From assembly GCA_016271365.2 (NCBI GenBank), contig CM057459.1:488511501-488575500 (forward strand): a DNA stretch of 64,000 nt, given 5' to 3'. Of this stretch, positions 1 to 10,035 are shown piece by piece. Each line of letters begins with the position of its first letter. Positions within the stretch are counted from its first letter, which is position 1. The stretch is from Neoceratodus forsteri (Eukaryota; Chordata; Ceratodontiformes; Ceratodontidae). Both the position numbers and the translations under genes were made by a program. The notes below the pieces were generated by a model. The model was not told the origin of the DNA. It made no database searches and saw nothing but the letters and a program-made list of their open reading frames with translations.

Positions 1-477
1 AAGACAAAGAACAACTAGTAAGGAACAAACAAACAACAAATAAGTAAGCCAGGGCAGCAACACAGTGACTATAGTATGGCAGTACCGAAAGCAAATCTAG
101 AAAAGTGGATTACAATATGTTACACCCAAGAATGGTAGACAGAGCCATACATAGGGCAGGTGGCATGGCTTGGTGTTTCCAAGAGAGGGTCTAGGAGGTT
201 GGGGAAAAGGCTAGTAAAGAGGCAATGCAACAAGCAAAATCGTGCTAAGGCAACTGTAGGAGGGTTTCCACTGATTCCCATCTACGACAAAACACTTTAT
301 CTGCATGCTTCATGCTAGCCAACATATATTCCATGCACAGTGCTTCGAGGGCTGTGGCTAGCCACTGTTTGTAAGATGGGGCTTGGTCATCCAGCCAATG
401 CTGGGCTATAACCCTCCAGGCAGTGGTGGTAATAAGAGCCATGTGATACCTTAGCTGGCCCTCCAGACGCTCAAGAT
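1..477 (-). mobile_element. L1 ORF2 C-terminal end and 3' region
   Basis: Read on the minus strand from about 477 down to a stop at 245, this encodes the end of an L1/Tx1-type ORF2 protein. The segment VIAQHWLDDQAPSYKQWLA followed by an LxxxxxLCMEYMLA stretch resembles the conserved L1 C-terminus, where a helix with a W-(K/D)-x-P-x-xxxxW pattern precedes a closing aromatic segment. Bases 1-244 would be the 3' UTR and run off the window. It is collinear with the L1 pieces at 786-1340, 1836-2170 and 2441-4010, so all four are one old insertion broken by younger elements. No poly(A) end is visible. Family assignment is firm; the clade (L1 or Tx1) is inferred. Confidence 0.75.
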
Positions 478-515
478 AATAATAATGATAATAATAATAA
501 TAATAATAATAATAA
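475..515. repeat. (AAT)n microsatellite
   Basis: Run of ATA/AAT trinucleotides. It sits at the 3' terminus of the minus-strand LINE fragment just downstream and is probably that element's tail, since many LINE and SINE families end in short tandem repeats. Confidence 0.9.
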
Positions 516-785
516 CATGTATTTGTAAAGTGCAATTCAGCATGTATCAAAGAGCTGTACAGAATTAAAAACATAGATAAAACAATAACATACAAGAGTG
601 AATCATAATACACTAATCACCAAAAGCAAGGTTAAATAAATAAGTTTTTAATGCCGTCTTAAAGCTCTACAGGGTCAAGCATTCTCTGATCCGACGAGGT
701 AGATAATTCCACAGGGTTGGAGCTGCGTAACTAAAAGCTCTCACACCAGATGTCCTTAATCGAACCCTAGTAACCTCTAACAATC
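516..785 (-). mobile_element. L2-like LINE C-terminus inserted in L1
   Basis: The minus strand from about 785 to 600 encodes RAFSYAAPTLWNYLPRRIRE and then, after one stop, SFKTALKTYLF. This is the characteristic closing segment of CR1/L2/Rex1-group LINE ORF2 proteins (aromatic-A-P-x-LWN-xLP, then a SFK-x-x-LKT-x-LF helix). It is a short 5'-truncated copy ending in the (AAT)n tract. It interrupts the L1 between its zinc-knuckle region and its extreme C-terminus. One in-frame stop shows it is not functional. Confidence 0.7.
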
Positions 786-1340
786 CCTCATCGGCTGGGT
801 GGAGGGGTCAGGGGAGCAGTAAGGAACCAGGAGCTCTTGCAGGTAGCCAGAAAAGCAAAGAAGTAGTTTGAAAGCCTCTTGGAGGCCAAGCAGAGAATTA
901 AGTCTGTCCCTAATGACATGTCAAAGAGCCTCTTTCTGTGGATAATCCCCAAAAATGTGCTTAAGCGTACCTCTCCCCACCTTGCACTTAGTACACATGC
1001 CTGTATCAATTCACTGAAACTTTAAACAAATGCACCAAAGTATAGTACATATTGTTTAACAGTTTGTACTGAGCAAGTCTCAAACAGTCAAACTTAACAC
1101 ATTTATACAAGCTAGACCATACTGGGCAAACATTTTCAGTCCCCTGGAGAACCGGAAATTCCTTAAACCAGTAGTCGAGCTTCAAATTGTTGAGGTTCAA
1201 ATTTAAAGAGCTAGTGGTCGCATCCCTGAGTCTTTTGTACAAAATAGAAATGGCATGTCTTTGAATAGAATCCTCTCTAAGGAGTGACCATAGGCCATTC
1301 TGGTGAATTGGCCAGGGTTGGGGACCAAGGGTTGTGCTAA
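786..1340 (-). mobile_element. L1 ORF2 segment with cysteine motif
   Basis: Minus-strand translation gives VKFDCLRLAQYKLLNNMYYT and, after a frame change, CTKCKVGRGTLKHIFGDYPQ. The latter matches the L1 C-terminal cysteine-rich module (C-x2-C, about seven residues, then TLxHxFxxCP); the closing Cys of CP is Tyr here, so the module is degraded. Several stops and shifts are present. It belongs to the same L1 as the neighbouring segments. Confidence 0.75.
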
Positions 1341-1835
1341 TTAGATGCTGGAGTTTATTTATTTATTTTTTTATTTATGACTTTGGTAACCGAGTAAATG
1401 CATTGATCCCAGGGACCATTTTCAGGCTTACCCGGGCCACATACAATGGCATAGAAAGTAGACTCTAAGTACAGTACAATGAGCAGTAGGCAAGAAACAA
1501 TAGGACAAAACAAAAATGCAATGTTCTATAAGATACAAGGTTGCAAAATAAAATAAATTCAGATTTACAAATACAGTCAATTCAGATTTACAGTAAATGG
1601 CAGCGATAACAAGCAATATTCCTCAAAGGAAACGTGAACCAATAGATAGGCAAGCAGTCGCTCCTGGATGAGGAAGGGAGAGAGTTGTGTGAATTGGAAG
1701 GCTGCACCCACCCCCCAGGTTATGCTGCACCTTAAAGTGGTGAAGGAAATGACCAAGCCATCGTGAAGGAGAGTGGACAGCTGGTTAAGGTTTGCACCTG
1801 GAAGAAAAGAGTCTTCAATCATATTTCCCCCTGTA
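1341..1835 (-). mobile_element. LINE 3' UTR and tail (tail family T)
   Basis: The left edge, read on the minus strand, ends with CCTGAAAATGGTCCC, then CTCGGTTACCAAAG, then an ATAAA-rich tail. This tail recurs at 16262-16440, 23062, 25330, 33850 and 56820 and on the SINEs of this window. It marks the 3' end of the local jockey/L2-group LINE. The rest is noncoding 3' UTR with no recognisable frame. It interrupts the L1. Confidence 0.6.
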
Positions 1836-2170
1836 ATAAAATAAGGATTATGTCACATAGTCTGGGACAAGTCATAAAAAGGGACAGTGGCTAGGAATCT
1901 ATACAGCTGTGCACACACTCTTAAGGAGGTACCCACTGAAGTGTCATCAAGAGGAGAGGAAAGTTGTGATATTGTGCAACTAGTCAGGACTTTAAGATCA
2001 ATATGATATTTGTGAGCAAGGTCCATTTCTATAATCTAATAAGTGGCCAGTACTGATCTCTCCATCTCTGGGAATGGATCTAGTCTCCACCATAAACAGT
2101 GGGCAGCTTGTCCAGCAAGATAATATAAATAGAAATCGGGGAGTCCCAGCCCCCCATAAAATTTGTCCAT
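1836..2170 (-). mobile_element. L1 ORF2 segment (GGLGLPDF)
   Basis: The minus strand reads GGLGLPDFYLYYLAGQA, the highly conserved L1 motif that follows the RT domain (GGLGLPxxxxYxxAxxL). It is continuous in order with L1 at 2441-4010 upstream and at 786-1340 downstream. Confidence 0.85.
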
Positions 2171-2440
2171 GGTCATAAACTAATTAAAAACTGGGCACTC
2201 TCCACCTCTTCAAAAAAGACCAACACCACTGTGCTAAAAAGCATGTTATTTATTATGACACAAGGCCAGACAGGTTATACCTGATGTGTTTCGGACGTGA
2301 AGTCATTTGTCAAAGGTATACCTGGCTTTTAGTCAGTTTGTTTCTCTATTTTACCATGGGCACCTTGGACCAGTGTGAGTCTTCTTATGTTTTAAACTTC
2401 TCCAGGGTCAGTTTGGCTTAAGCCCTCCTGGGTGGTTTAC
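2171..2440 (-). mobile_element. Repeat with decayed hammerhead-like motif, copy 1
   Basis: This segment interrupts the L1. The minus strand across 2271-2331 folds as an outer stem (AGGTATACC with AGGTATAACC), an inner GAC/GTC stem, the string CCGAAAC and then a possible cleavage triplet ATC. That order resembles hammerhead ribozymes carried by Penelope-like elements and some SINE-like repeats. The CTGATGA core is degraded (TTGACAA), so activity is unlikely. A related copy lies at 35100-35300. Confidence 0.45.
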
Positions 2441-4010
2441 CTCCCTAGAGAAAATGAGTAAGAAAGGACTTAAGTGTTGCAAACCAGCATTTAGGGAGTA
2501 ACAGGCCCATCATGCTCAAAGGGTAAAGCATTGTAGGAAGTATGTTCACTTTGATAACATTAAATCGTACCTATAAGGTGAGAGGTAAAGCTAACCACCT
2601 GCCAGTGTTCAATTTGAGTTGGGCTATGAGTTTGGACATGTTGTGTTCCAGCATGACACATCTTTCCCTGCTGGTTGTCACCCCTAAATATTTAAGCTTG
2701 TCAGGGGCCCATGCACCCCCACCCAAAATTCATAACTTCATCTTTGTAGGAAGATCAGTTTAATGGCATTATCAAGGTCTTATCTAAATTGAATTTGTAG
2801 CCCAATAGCTGCCCCAAATGCAGGAAAATCTTGAAGACTGCTGGAAGTGAAGTGGAGGGTTGCTCGAGGAGAAGTAAGATATTACCTGCATAGCTGTAAT
2901 TACCGTATTTGTGCTCACCCACTTGAATCCAACAGATTCTTGGGCCCTAGACAGTAGTGCAGGTAAGAGGTTCAAAGTTTAAGTTAAAAAGGAATGGCGA
3001 GAAGGGGCAACCCTCTCTCGTTCCCTTCCCTAATGAAAAGGTGGTGGAAAAAAGGCCATTACAGCAGACTTGGGCTGTGGGATGTGAGTAGAGAAGTTTC
3101 ACCCATCTAATAAATTCTAGTGGGAATACAAATGACTGCAGTGTGGTGAAAAGGTAACACTAGGAGACCCTATCAAAGGCCTTTTCTGCATCGAGGAGGA
3201 CCAACACAACTGGGGTCCTGGAGTCACATGACACAGAAAAAATGATACGGTAATTTCTGCAGGTGGTCCCTGGAAAGCTGATCCTGCATAAAATCAGTCT
3301 GCTCCAGACCTATCAAATCCTGCCACACCTTGTTAACTCTTTCAGCTAGGATTTCGGCAAGGATTTTAATGTCCAAGCTAAGTAAAGAAATGGGTCTGTA
3401 ATTGCTAACTAGCTTCCTATTCCAGGAAGTCTTGATCATAAGCCTCGTTGAAGAACTGAGTAAGGTTAGGGACCAGGTTTTCCTTAAGAGCCTTATAAAA
3501 TTTAGGACTGAAATCATTGGGGCCAGGGGCCTTGTCAGAGAGTAGGGCTTGGATAGTGCAGGAAACCTCAGTCAGTGAAATAGGCTGGTCGAGTGCTGCT
3601 TTGCACTCATCTGGAAGTTTATGGAGGTTAGCAGCCAGAAGGAAGGCTTGGATAGCTTCCATAGGTGCTGTGGGCTCCAGAGCATACATATATCCATAGA
3701 AAGCCCCAAAGCAATTGATAGTGTCACTAGGGCTTGTCTGTATAGGGAGGTGGGGGTAGCACAGATCACCAGCACTATCCTCACAGCTTCCTGTTGTTTT
3801 AACCACAGTGCTAGTAATCTGCTTCCTTTTTCCCCTGGTCAAGGTAAGAGACTTTTAATTCTAAAAATGGCCTGCTCTGCCTCTTCTCAGCTATGGTGAC
3901 CCATCCCCTGAGAAGTTGGGACCATGTGATGAAGCCTGGCCAGGAAGCAGTCTGTGAGGCGAGGCAAGTTGGGAGAGGAGCATTGTTTGGAACCTGCACT
4001 AAATGCTGTC
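2441..4010 (-). pseudogene. L1 ORF2 reverse transcriptase, degenerate
   Basis: A non-LTR reverse transcriptase of the L1 clade in several frames on the minus strand. In order it shows KAPGPNDFSPKFYK (fingers, near 3530), NYRPISLL-x-DIKILAEILA (near 3380), VLLDAEKAFDRVSW (motif A Asp, near 3190), GTREGCPFSPFLFNLNFEPL (near 2980), YAGNILLLLEQP (motif C, where YADD should be, near 2890), LGYKFNLDKT (near 2800), DKLKYLGV (near 2690) and NVIKVNILPTMLY (near 2560). The catalytic YADD has decayed to YAGN, and at least three frameshifts are needed, so it is dead. The right boundary near 4010 is uncertain. Confidence 0.9.
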
Positions 4011-4253
4011 AGCTGACACCTTCACCACACTGATTGATGAATCTGACTCGGCTTGCAGATCTGCAGTGCACACAGCAGCAATACCAAGTAAGAGGCAGAG
4101 TGTAGGAGGGCTCAGAGTAGACTAGAGTACAGGAGGCAGGACTGGTAGAGGGTGGAGAGCAGGCATCATGGATCAGCCTTCAGTCTACCCCTGCTGCTTG
4201 TTGTTGATTGTGTGACCCATGAATGAGTGAGGCATACTAGAACTGGGACAGTA

Positions 4254-4311
4254 TGAGTGAGTGAGTGAGTGAGTGAGTGAGTGAGTGAGTGAGTGAGTAA
4301 GTGAGTGTGAG
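4254..4311. repeat. (GTGA)n microsatellite
   Basis: About thirteen GAGT/GTGA units, one with a single substitution. The sequence from about 4010 to 4510 around it shows no recognisable gene or element. Confidence 0.95.
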
Positions 4312-4509
4312 CACTGATGATGTGTGGCACTTACTCTTGCTCACTCACACTGTCCCAGTATTAGTACTGGCAGCAATATTAACATTACACAAACTCTGTG
4401 TCTAATACTGCACTCATTTAATTTTAAAAAGAAGAAAAATTCTGAGAGGCACTATCCAAAACTGTAGGCTGTTGCCCCCAATATTGGGTTTCCTGACACC
4501 CCTGAACCC

Positions 4510-5481
4510 AAGGTGGTAAACTGGGCACAGAACTGGTTGATGGTTAGGTGGCAGAGGGTGGTGGTAAACAGCACTCACTCTAATAAGGGAAAAGTGACCA
4601 GCAAGGTACCAGGGCTCAGTGCTGTGACCAGTCTTCTTCAACGTTTTCATAAACAACTTTGCAGAAGAGCAAGAAGGGAAGATATGCCTCATTGCAGATG
4701 ACACCAAAATCAGCAACAGGGTAGATACTCCAGAGAGGGGGAAGAGAAAGAATAGAGGACTGAGAAAACTCAAGGAGTGGTCAAAGGTATGATAACTGGG
4801 TTTCAATGCAAAAAAGTGCAACATTATGCACATAGGGCACAAAAACCCAGGGGTGGTGTATAAATTGGGAAGAGAGGTACTGAAGGTCACAAAGCAGGAA
4901 AGGGAGTGTTTGGTTATCATATATGATGACCTCAGGATGTCAAGGCAGTGTGACAAGCAGTAGACTGGGCCAGTGGGATGTTGGGGTGCAAAGGGAGGGG
5001 AATCAATAGCAGAAGGAGAGAGAGGGTGTTACCACTGTATCAATTATTGGTGAGACCCCACATGGAGTACTGTATCAAGTTCTGGAAAACACATCTCAGG
5101 GAGGACATAGACTGGGTAGAGGCTGTCCAGAGGAGAGTAACTATAACGGTGCAGGTGTTGCTTTATAAGACCTATAAGGAATGAATAGGGGTCTCAATTT
5201 TTACACCCTGGAAGAGATGAGGGAGAGGGGCAACATGATTGAGACCTATGAGTACCTCACAGAGTGAACAAGGTACAGGAGGAAAGTCTTTTTCAGAAAA
5301 GAAGGTACAACAGGACAAGGGTCATGAAATGAAGCTGTAAGAGGGTAATTTAGGAGGGATGTGAGCAAGTACTTCTTCAATGTAACAGTGGTAGACTCCT
5401 GTAACAGTCTACCAGCATAGGTGATTGGAGCAAAAACCATGGTGGACTTCAAGCATACATGGGACAGGCACAAAGGAATCT
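4510..5481 (+). pseudogene. CR1 reverse transcriptase C-terminal half
   Basis: Plus-strand CR1-clade LINE, 5'-truncated. Visible blocks are NWAQNWLMVRWQRVVVNS (4513), ADDTKISNRVDTPE (motif C, near 4694), GFNAKKCNIMHIGHKNPGVV (near 4800), MEYCIKFWKTHLREDIDWVE (5059) and a closing segment with VQAYM-like residues near 5450. All are diagnostic of the vertebrate CR1 RT tail, including the LEYCIQFW block. Several frameshifts and stops make it inactive. The element continues at 7287, the two parts being separated by the half-L1 insertion. Confidence 0.9.
5467..5481. repeat. Target-site duplication, left copy
   Basis: GGCACAAAGGAATCT, repeated exactly at 7272-7286. The 15-bp length and the adjacent poly(T) at 5482-5493 are typical of L1 target-primed insertion. 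Confidence 0.9.
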
Positions 5482-7271
5482 TTTTTTTTTTTTGTACTTT
5501 ATGTTTATTGTTTTAAATAAAAAAACAAGCACATAGGATCTCATACAGGGCAATAATGATGTTGAACAGTGCATTTAATCACATATTTGATAATCACCTG
5601 TACAGTACGTCCCCTGTAATCTGTTGCAATAGGAAATGGGGGTATCCATAAAAATTTCCAACGAAGAAAAATGACCATAAATGCTAGCCATCTCAGCGGG
5701 TATGGAAAGTCTCCTATCAGGTAGAATTTATTAAGATATGTTTGCTACAGTCACTATGGACTGCTATTTATCCATTTCACAAGAGTTTGTCAAAAAATAG
5801 GAATAATTATGGCTTCCTGAGGTATACTGCATACAGCAACAAATGTAAACAATTTTCAACTTTTTCAACTCTCAACTTCAAACTTACAGAGTGCCAGTCA
5901 TCTTCAGACATAATCAGCTGAAATATTAGTTGGTGCAACTGGCAAGACTGACTAACAAAAACTGAGCCATGTCATCAGGACTTAATGCTTTCTCTCTCAA
6001 TCGAGCAAACCAAGAGATTATCTGGAGATGATAGGTACCATCACAGGAGCCTAAGTGACCTGCACTAAGACCCCCACCCACTTCAAAAAAAGCCATAAAT
6101 TCCCACCTTACTCTAGCTGAGGGAAGAGAAACATAATCAACCCAACATTATTATGACTTATTAATGATTGTCTCTAGAAACGTTTTGTAGCATGGCATAA
6201 TGTCCCGAAAGTCCCGGCCAGCAACATCGAACATTGAGAAAACTGAGACCTGCTAAACTGAATCAATCTTCACCCAACTCCTCTCCAGTCACCTCTTCAC
6301 CCACAGTAACAGTCTCCTGAGAGGCAAATTCCTTTTCTGTAATCTCCAACCATCACCCAGTGTCTTTTGGCTCCTTAAATGGCCAAAATTTCCCAGCGTA
6401 GGTAATCCTTAATCAGGCCGGCAAAAGAAAAGAGTGAATTATTCCAAGCAACTGTAATTCCTTCCTGACCCCATCAAAGTGCTTTCTGTGGGCTAGTGGT
6501 TGAAAGGAGAGGTCTGGAAAACACTTCACATCAGAGTTATTTATAGAAAGTAGGTAGGCTGCCTGTATTGCAGACAGAATCAAGTCCCAAATCTCTGCTC
6601 CAAATGTCCTCACTAGGACCGTCTGAGGTACGTTGGTGTCACTAGGCCACACTCTGGTGTTTACTCGATAGGCTTTTCTCAAGGTGCAGCCATTTAACCA
6701 AAAATGTGAGCGGGTTGAGGCCCTCAACACCTTCTGGTATACCCACAAACTGAAGGTTTCCAGCCTATACCTAATTCTCCAGGGCCTCAAGCCTGCCTCA
6801 GAGCTATGTATTTTCTTGCATCAGGGTAGTAACTGCTGCCTGGGTGGTAGTTGATCTCTTGTTGCATTCTGTTACTGCACTGGTTAGCTCTGTCAGAATG
6901 GCGTAATACTACTCCAGCCTTGCCAGCATTTTTTCCATCTTGGCATCCATTGACTGCATGGTTACTAACATTTGATGCCATGGTGGATGCAATAAGGACT
7001 CCGTCACTGTTTCTAATTCAGAGCACGATGGCTCCCTGGCCTTCCCTGGTTTTGCAGTATTGGGTTTGGTGGCCACCAGAGCTGAACTTTTTTGTTTCCC
7101 CATATCGAGTTTAGGATCAGTTGATAGCCGGTAGACTTAGGAAACTGTTCCACTGAAAAGTTTCTGAGTTTGGTCAGTTGTATTACTTTTAATTAATATT
7201 TTAGTAGAGCTGAAGTGTGGAGTACTCAAAGAAAGCTTCCTGCCTGGATGTCAGCTCTCTAGTGCCCCCTC
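5482..7271 (-). mobile_element. Half-L1: 5' region, ORF1 and 3' region, no ORF2
   Basis: A discrete 1.79 kb insertion into CR1, bounded by a perfect 15-bp target-site duplication and ending in poly(A) (poly(T) at 5482-5493 on the plus strand). On the minus strand it has a short 5' leader (7271-7104), an L1 ORF1-like frame (about 7103-6270) and about 0.8 kb of AT-rich 3' sequence that contains neither endonuclease nor RT motifs. This is the arrangement of mammalian HAL1 (half-L1) elements. It could instead be an internally deleted L1 copy; finding other copies with the same junction would decide. Confidence 0.75.
6270..7103 (-). pseudogene. L1 ORF1-like RNA-binding protein, frameshifted
   Basis: ORF1p binds L1 RNA as a chaperone. 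The frame starts with MGKQKSSALVATKPNTAKPG (start at 7103), a lysine-rich N-terminus, followed by a Leu/Met-heptad segment (MQSMDAKMEKMLARLE) that looks like the start of the coiled coil. After a stop at 6909 the reading continues in other frames: a segment with RVNTRVWPSDTNVPQTVL, and then SFQPLAHRKHFDGVRKELQ and LQLLGIIHSFLLPA, which match the ORF1 C-terminal domain pattern (R-R-x-F-xxVxxxLxxxGIxYxLxxPA). The closing part, KFWPFKEPKDTG, runs to a stop near 6270. Disrupted by stop codons and shifts. Confidence 0.65.
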
Positions 7272-7286
7272 GGCACAAAGGAATCT
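7272..7286. repeat. Target-site duplication, right copy
   Basis: Exact match to 5467-5481; it marks the 5' end of the half-L1 and the point where CR1 resumes. Confidence 0.9.
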
Positions 7287-7420
7287 AGTAGGAAATGAGG
7301 AAAGTAGCTGAAGAACAGGCATGGTCTGTTGTGACAGTATAGGCAAGGACAATCTGGACAGACTGGGTGGGCCAAGTAGTTCTTACCTTCAGACAAATTC
7401 AATGTTTCTATGTTTCTATT
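7287..7420 (+). mobile_element. CR1 3' end, continuation
   Basis: Resumes the CR1 of 4510-5481 after the insertion: the last codons and 3' UTR, ending in CAATGTTTCTATGTTTCTATT. This repeated ATGTTTCT terminal pattern is typical of CR1-type 3' ends and is mirrored on the opposite strand at 10866. Confidence 0.7.
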
Positions 7421-7944
7421 GTGATGTCATCTGAAGTCAAGCCTCCATTATATAAGGACAGGACGGTTTAGCTTGGGGCATCTTGTAATGTCATCTAAAG
7501 TAAGACTCTTGTTATATCTTGTGACATTGTTTAGGGCTACATAAAAGCCAAGCTCTTTCAGTCAGCAGTAAGTCCATGCTGGAGGGTCCAGTAGCCAGCA
7601 TGAAAGTTAGCCTCACAGAACCAGATTTCTTCATGGTGTTACAGCAGCCTGGTCCTGATCCTGAACTAGCCAGCACTGCAGCCTCTGAGAACCAGCTATC
7701 AAACTAGCCAGCACTGCTGCCTTCAAGAAGCAGCTATCTACATTGTGTTGCAGAAGTCTGGTCTTGATCATGAACTAGATAGTATCATAGCCCTCCAGAA
7801 CTAACACTCTATAAGGCTTCTCAGCAGCCAGACCCTGAACCAGCTAGCGTGACAGTATGGCTTGACCTGGGGTTACATGTTGATGTAACATGCCATTTTT
7901 GAAAGCTGGAGTCCTTTCACCTAGCAGTTAGCCCAGGTCAAACG
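7421..7944. repeat. Minisatellite with CCAGCACT units, left part
   Basis: Imperfect tandem units of about 60-80 bp that share AACTAGCCAGCACTGC, CTGATCCTGA and CCAGAACCAGC phrases (for example at 7615, 7680 and 7790). The same units continue beyond the hAT-like insertion at 9825-10035. No coding potential is seen. Confidence 0.6.
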
Positions 7945-9799
7945 TAGTGGTGGGTGAAGTGGTCGAAATTCGCTCTGCGGCGATTCATCGGAGTAACGCT
8001 GAACTGGCCAAGTACTCACAACACAAAGTGGAGTACTTGTGTCATGATGAGGAATGCAAAGTCCATTGAAACCAATGACTTTGTGTTATTCCACCTTCCC
8101 CAAACCATTTCTCCACCAATTTTAAGGCGAAGTACATTGAAAATCAATGTACTTTGCATCATTCCGCCTTGTTATTGAGCTCCAAGGCAAATTTTGCAGT
8201 GCTTCATGGGATTGCAGTTCACATGGGCTCTATATTGTTCTTTACAGCCTCAGTTCTGTATAGTGTGTGTGTAGTGGAAGATGAAGACAGTTTCCTTTCA
8301 GAGCTCTGTGATTCAAATCCTCTAAAAGCCATTAAAAAAGCCTTTTTGAGCCATTTTTTTGCTCAAAATTTAGTACATCGATCCTGTGCTTATATCATTG
8401 AGTGTTTATTGTTTGTGTGTGGATTCTGAATGTTAATTTAGAATAGTCAGTCTGTGTACTGTGAAGTGTGCTTTGGGGGAGGGGTGTATCTGTGGTATAG
8501 GTAGATTAACTGGAAGAAAAAGGCAGTCTTTCTGTTTTGGTTATATTTTTCTTGTATAACTGTGTTAATGTAGACACAGTAATATTTACAGTAATTCTTG
8601 ACTTTTTTGGCTGATTGTTGTGGTGCAGCAGTGTATAATTTCAGTTTGTTTAAAACATTTGGTTATTTTACTAAAAGGTTTTCAATTTGCTATGCATTAC
8701 TTGTAGTGTGTGTGTGTGAGAGTGTGTGTGTGATGCGTGCCATTAAATCAGACACCTTTTATTGTGCCACAGAGTAATTGCAGCAGTGTGAACCTGCTAT
8801 CCACTGCACCTTCATGAATTTTTTATACTGCTTTTTTGTATCTTTACTGGTAGTGGACTGTTACTGCCGTGCACTACCCCCCAACCGGCAAATGGTATTC
8901 TTTTCCAGATTTGGATTTGTGACTTGTGAGCACTGGTTAGGTATTGTTGTGCCTTTGCGTCTGCATCTCTTGAGTGTGCAGTGCAATCTCAATCTGTCTG
9001 TGCATTTGCAGTACACCATTAATTCTGGGAGACTTTGCATTTCTTGTTATGCACTCATTTCACTTCATCAGCACTGGGGAATTTTCTGGACACAAGACAG
9101 TAGCATTTTGGGGATGCACATTAATTCTGGTGATGGTGTGTGACCACTGCACACATGACAGAGTGCACCATTAATTCTGGGAGACTGCATTTTTTGTTAC
9201 CCTCTCATTTCACTTCGTCAGCACTGGGGAGTTTTCTGGACACAAGACAGTAGCATTTTGGGGATGCACATTAATTTTGGTGACTGTGAGTAACCACTGA
9301 GCACATGACAGACTGCACAATTAATTCTGGGAGACTTTGCATGTTTTTTTTATCCTCTCATTTCACTTCATCAGCACTGGGAAGTTTTCTGGACACAAGA
9401 CAGTAGAATTTGGGGGATGCACATTAATTCTGGTGACTGTGTGTGACCACTGCATGCATGACGGAGTGTACCATTAAGTCTGTGAGACTTTGCATGTTTT
9501 GTTACCCTCTCATTTCACTTCATCAGCACTGGGGAATTTTCTGCACACAAGACAGTAGCATTTTGGGGATGCACATTAATTCTGGTAACTGTGTGTGAGG
9601 GGTGACTGTGTGTCTGAGGGGCTGCCGATATTGCTGTCAATTTGCCTTACTTCGCGTTAAGGTGGAATGACAATGCAAAGTAATAATTACAAGGTGAAGT
9701 TAGTCTTTTGTATTGGCCACTCCGCATAACTGAGTGAAAATGCAAAGTGCCCAATTTGCGGGCACTTCACCGGTGAAATTTAAGTTCACTGTATCTCTA
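7945..9799. mobile_element. hAT-like non-autonomous element
   Basis: The left end TAGTGGTGGGTGAAGTGG and the reverse complement of the right end (TAGAGATACAGTGAACTT) share the TAG-x-G-x-T...GTGAA pattern of Ac-like hAT termini. Further in, GGTGAAGTG and GGCCAA phrases also occur on both arms. The interior lacks transposase motifs and contains a 152-bp tandem array. The candidate 8-bp duplication (GTCAAACG and ATGAAAAG) is poor, so the exact ends are uncertain. It splits a minisatellite. Confidence 0.5.
8998..9600. repeat. Four tandem copies of a 150-153 bp unit
   Basis: CAGCACTGGG recurs at 9069, 9219, 9372 and 9524, giving periods of 150, 153 and 152. Each unit also carries GACACAAGACAGTAG, GGGGATGCACATTAATT and CATTAATTCTGGGAGACT. 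The open frame at 8778-9143 is a by-product of this array. Confidence 0.9.
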
Positions 9800-10035
9800 A
9801 TGAAAAGGTCAAATAGCCAGAATTGAAGTTAGCTTCTGAGAACCAGCACTCTACATGGCATCCCATCATCCTTGTCTTTAGCTTCTGAGAACCAGCACTC
9901 TACATGGCATCCCATCAACCTTGTCTTTATCTTGAACCTGCCAGCATCATAGCCTTCCAGAACCAGCACTGTAGATGGCATTCCAGCAGCCTGATTCTGA
10001 TCCTGTACTAGTTAACATTTCAGTCACTCCAGAAT
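9800..10035. repeat. Minisatellite, right part
   Basis: Continues the units of 7421-7944. It includes a near-perfect direct duplication of about 50 bp (GCTTCTGAGAACCAGCACTC at about 9831 and about 9881) and a longer unit with CCAGCACTGTAGATGGCATT. Confidence 0.7.

Noticed and set aside
245..613. A 122-aa frame with a poly-Tyr run
   Set aside because: The Tyr run is translation of the (AAT)n tract that joins an L2-like fragment to L1; it is not one protein.
4254..4311. Regular repeats as a CRISPR array or telomere-like sequence
   Set aside because: Simple GTGA tetramers without spacers; not CRISPR, and not TTAGGG.
8778..9143. 121-aa frame as a small gene
   Set aside because: It overlaps the 152-bp tandem repeat, and its residues repeat with that period.
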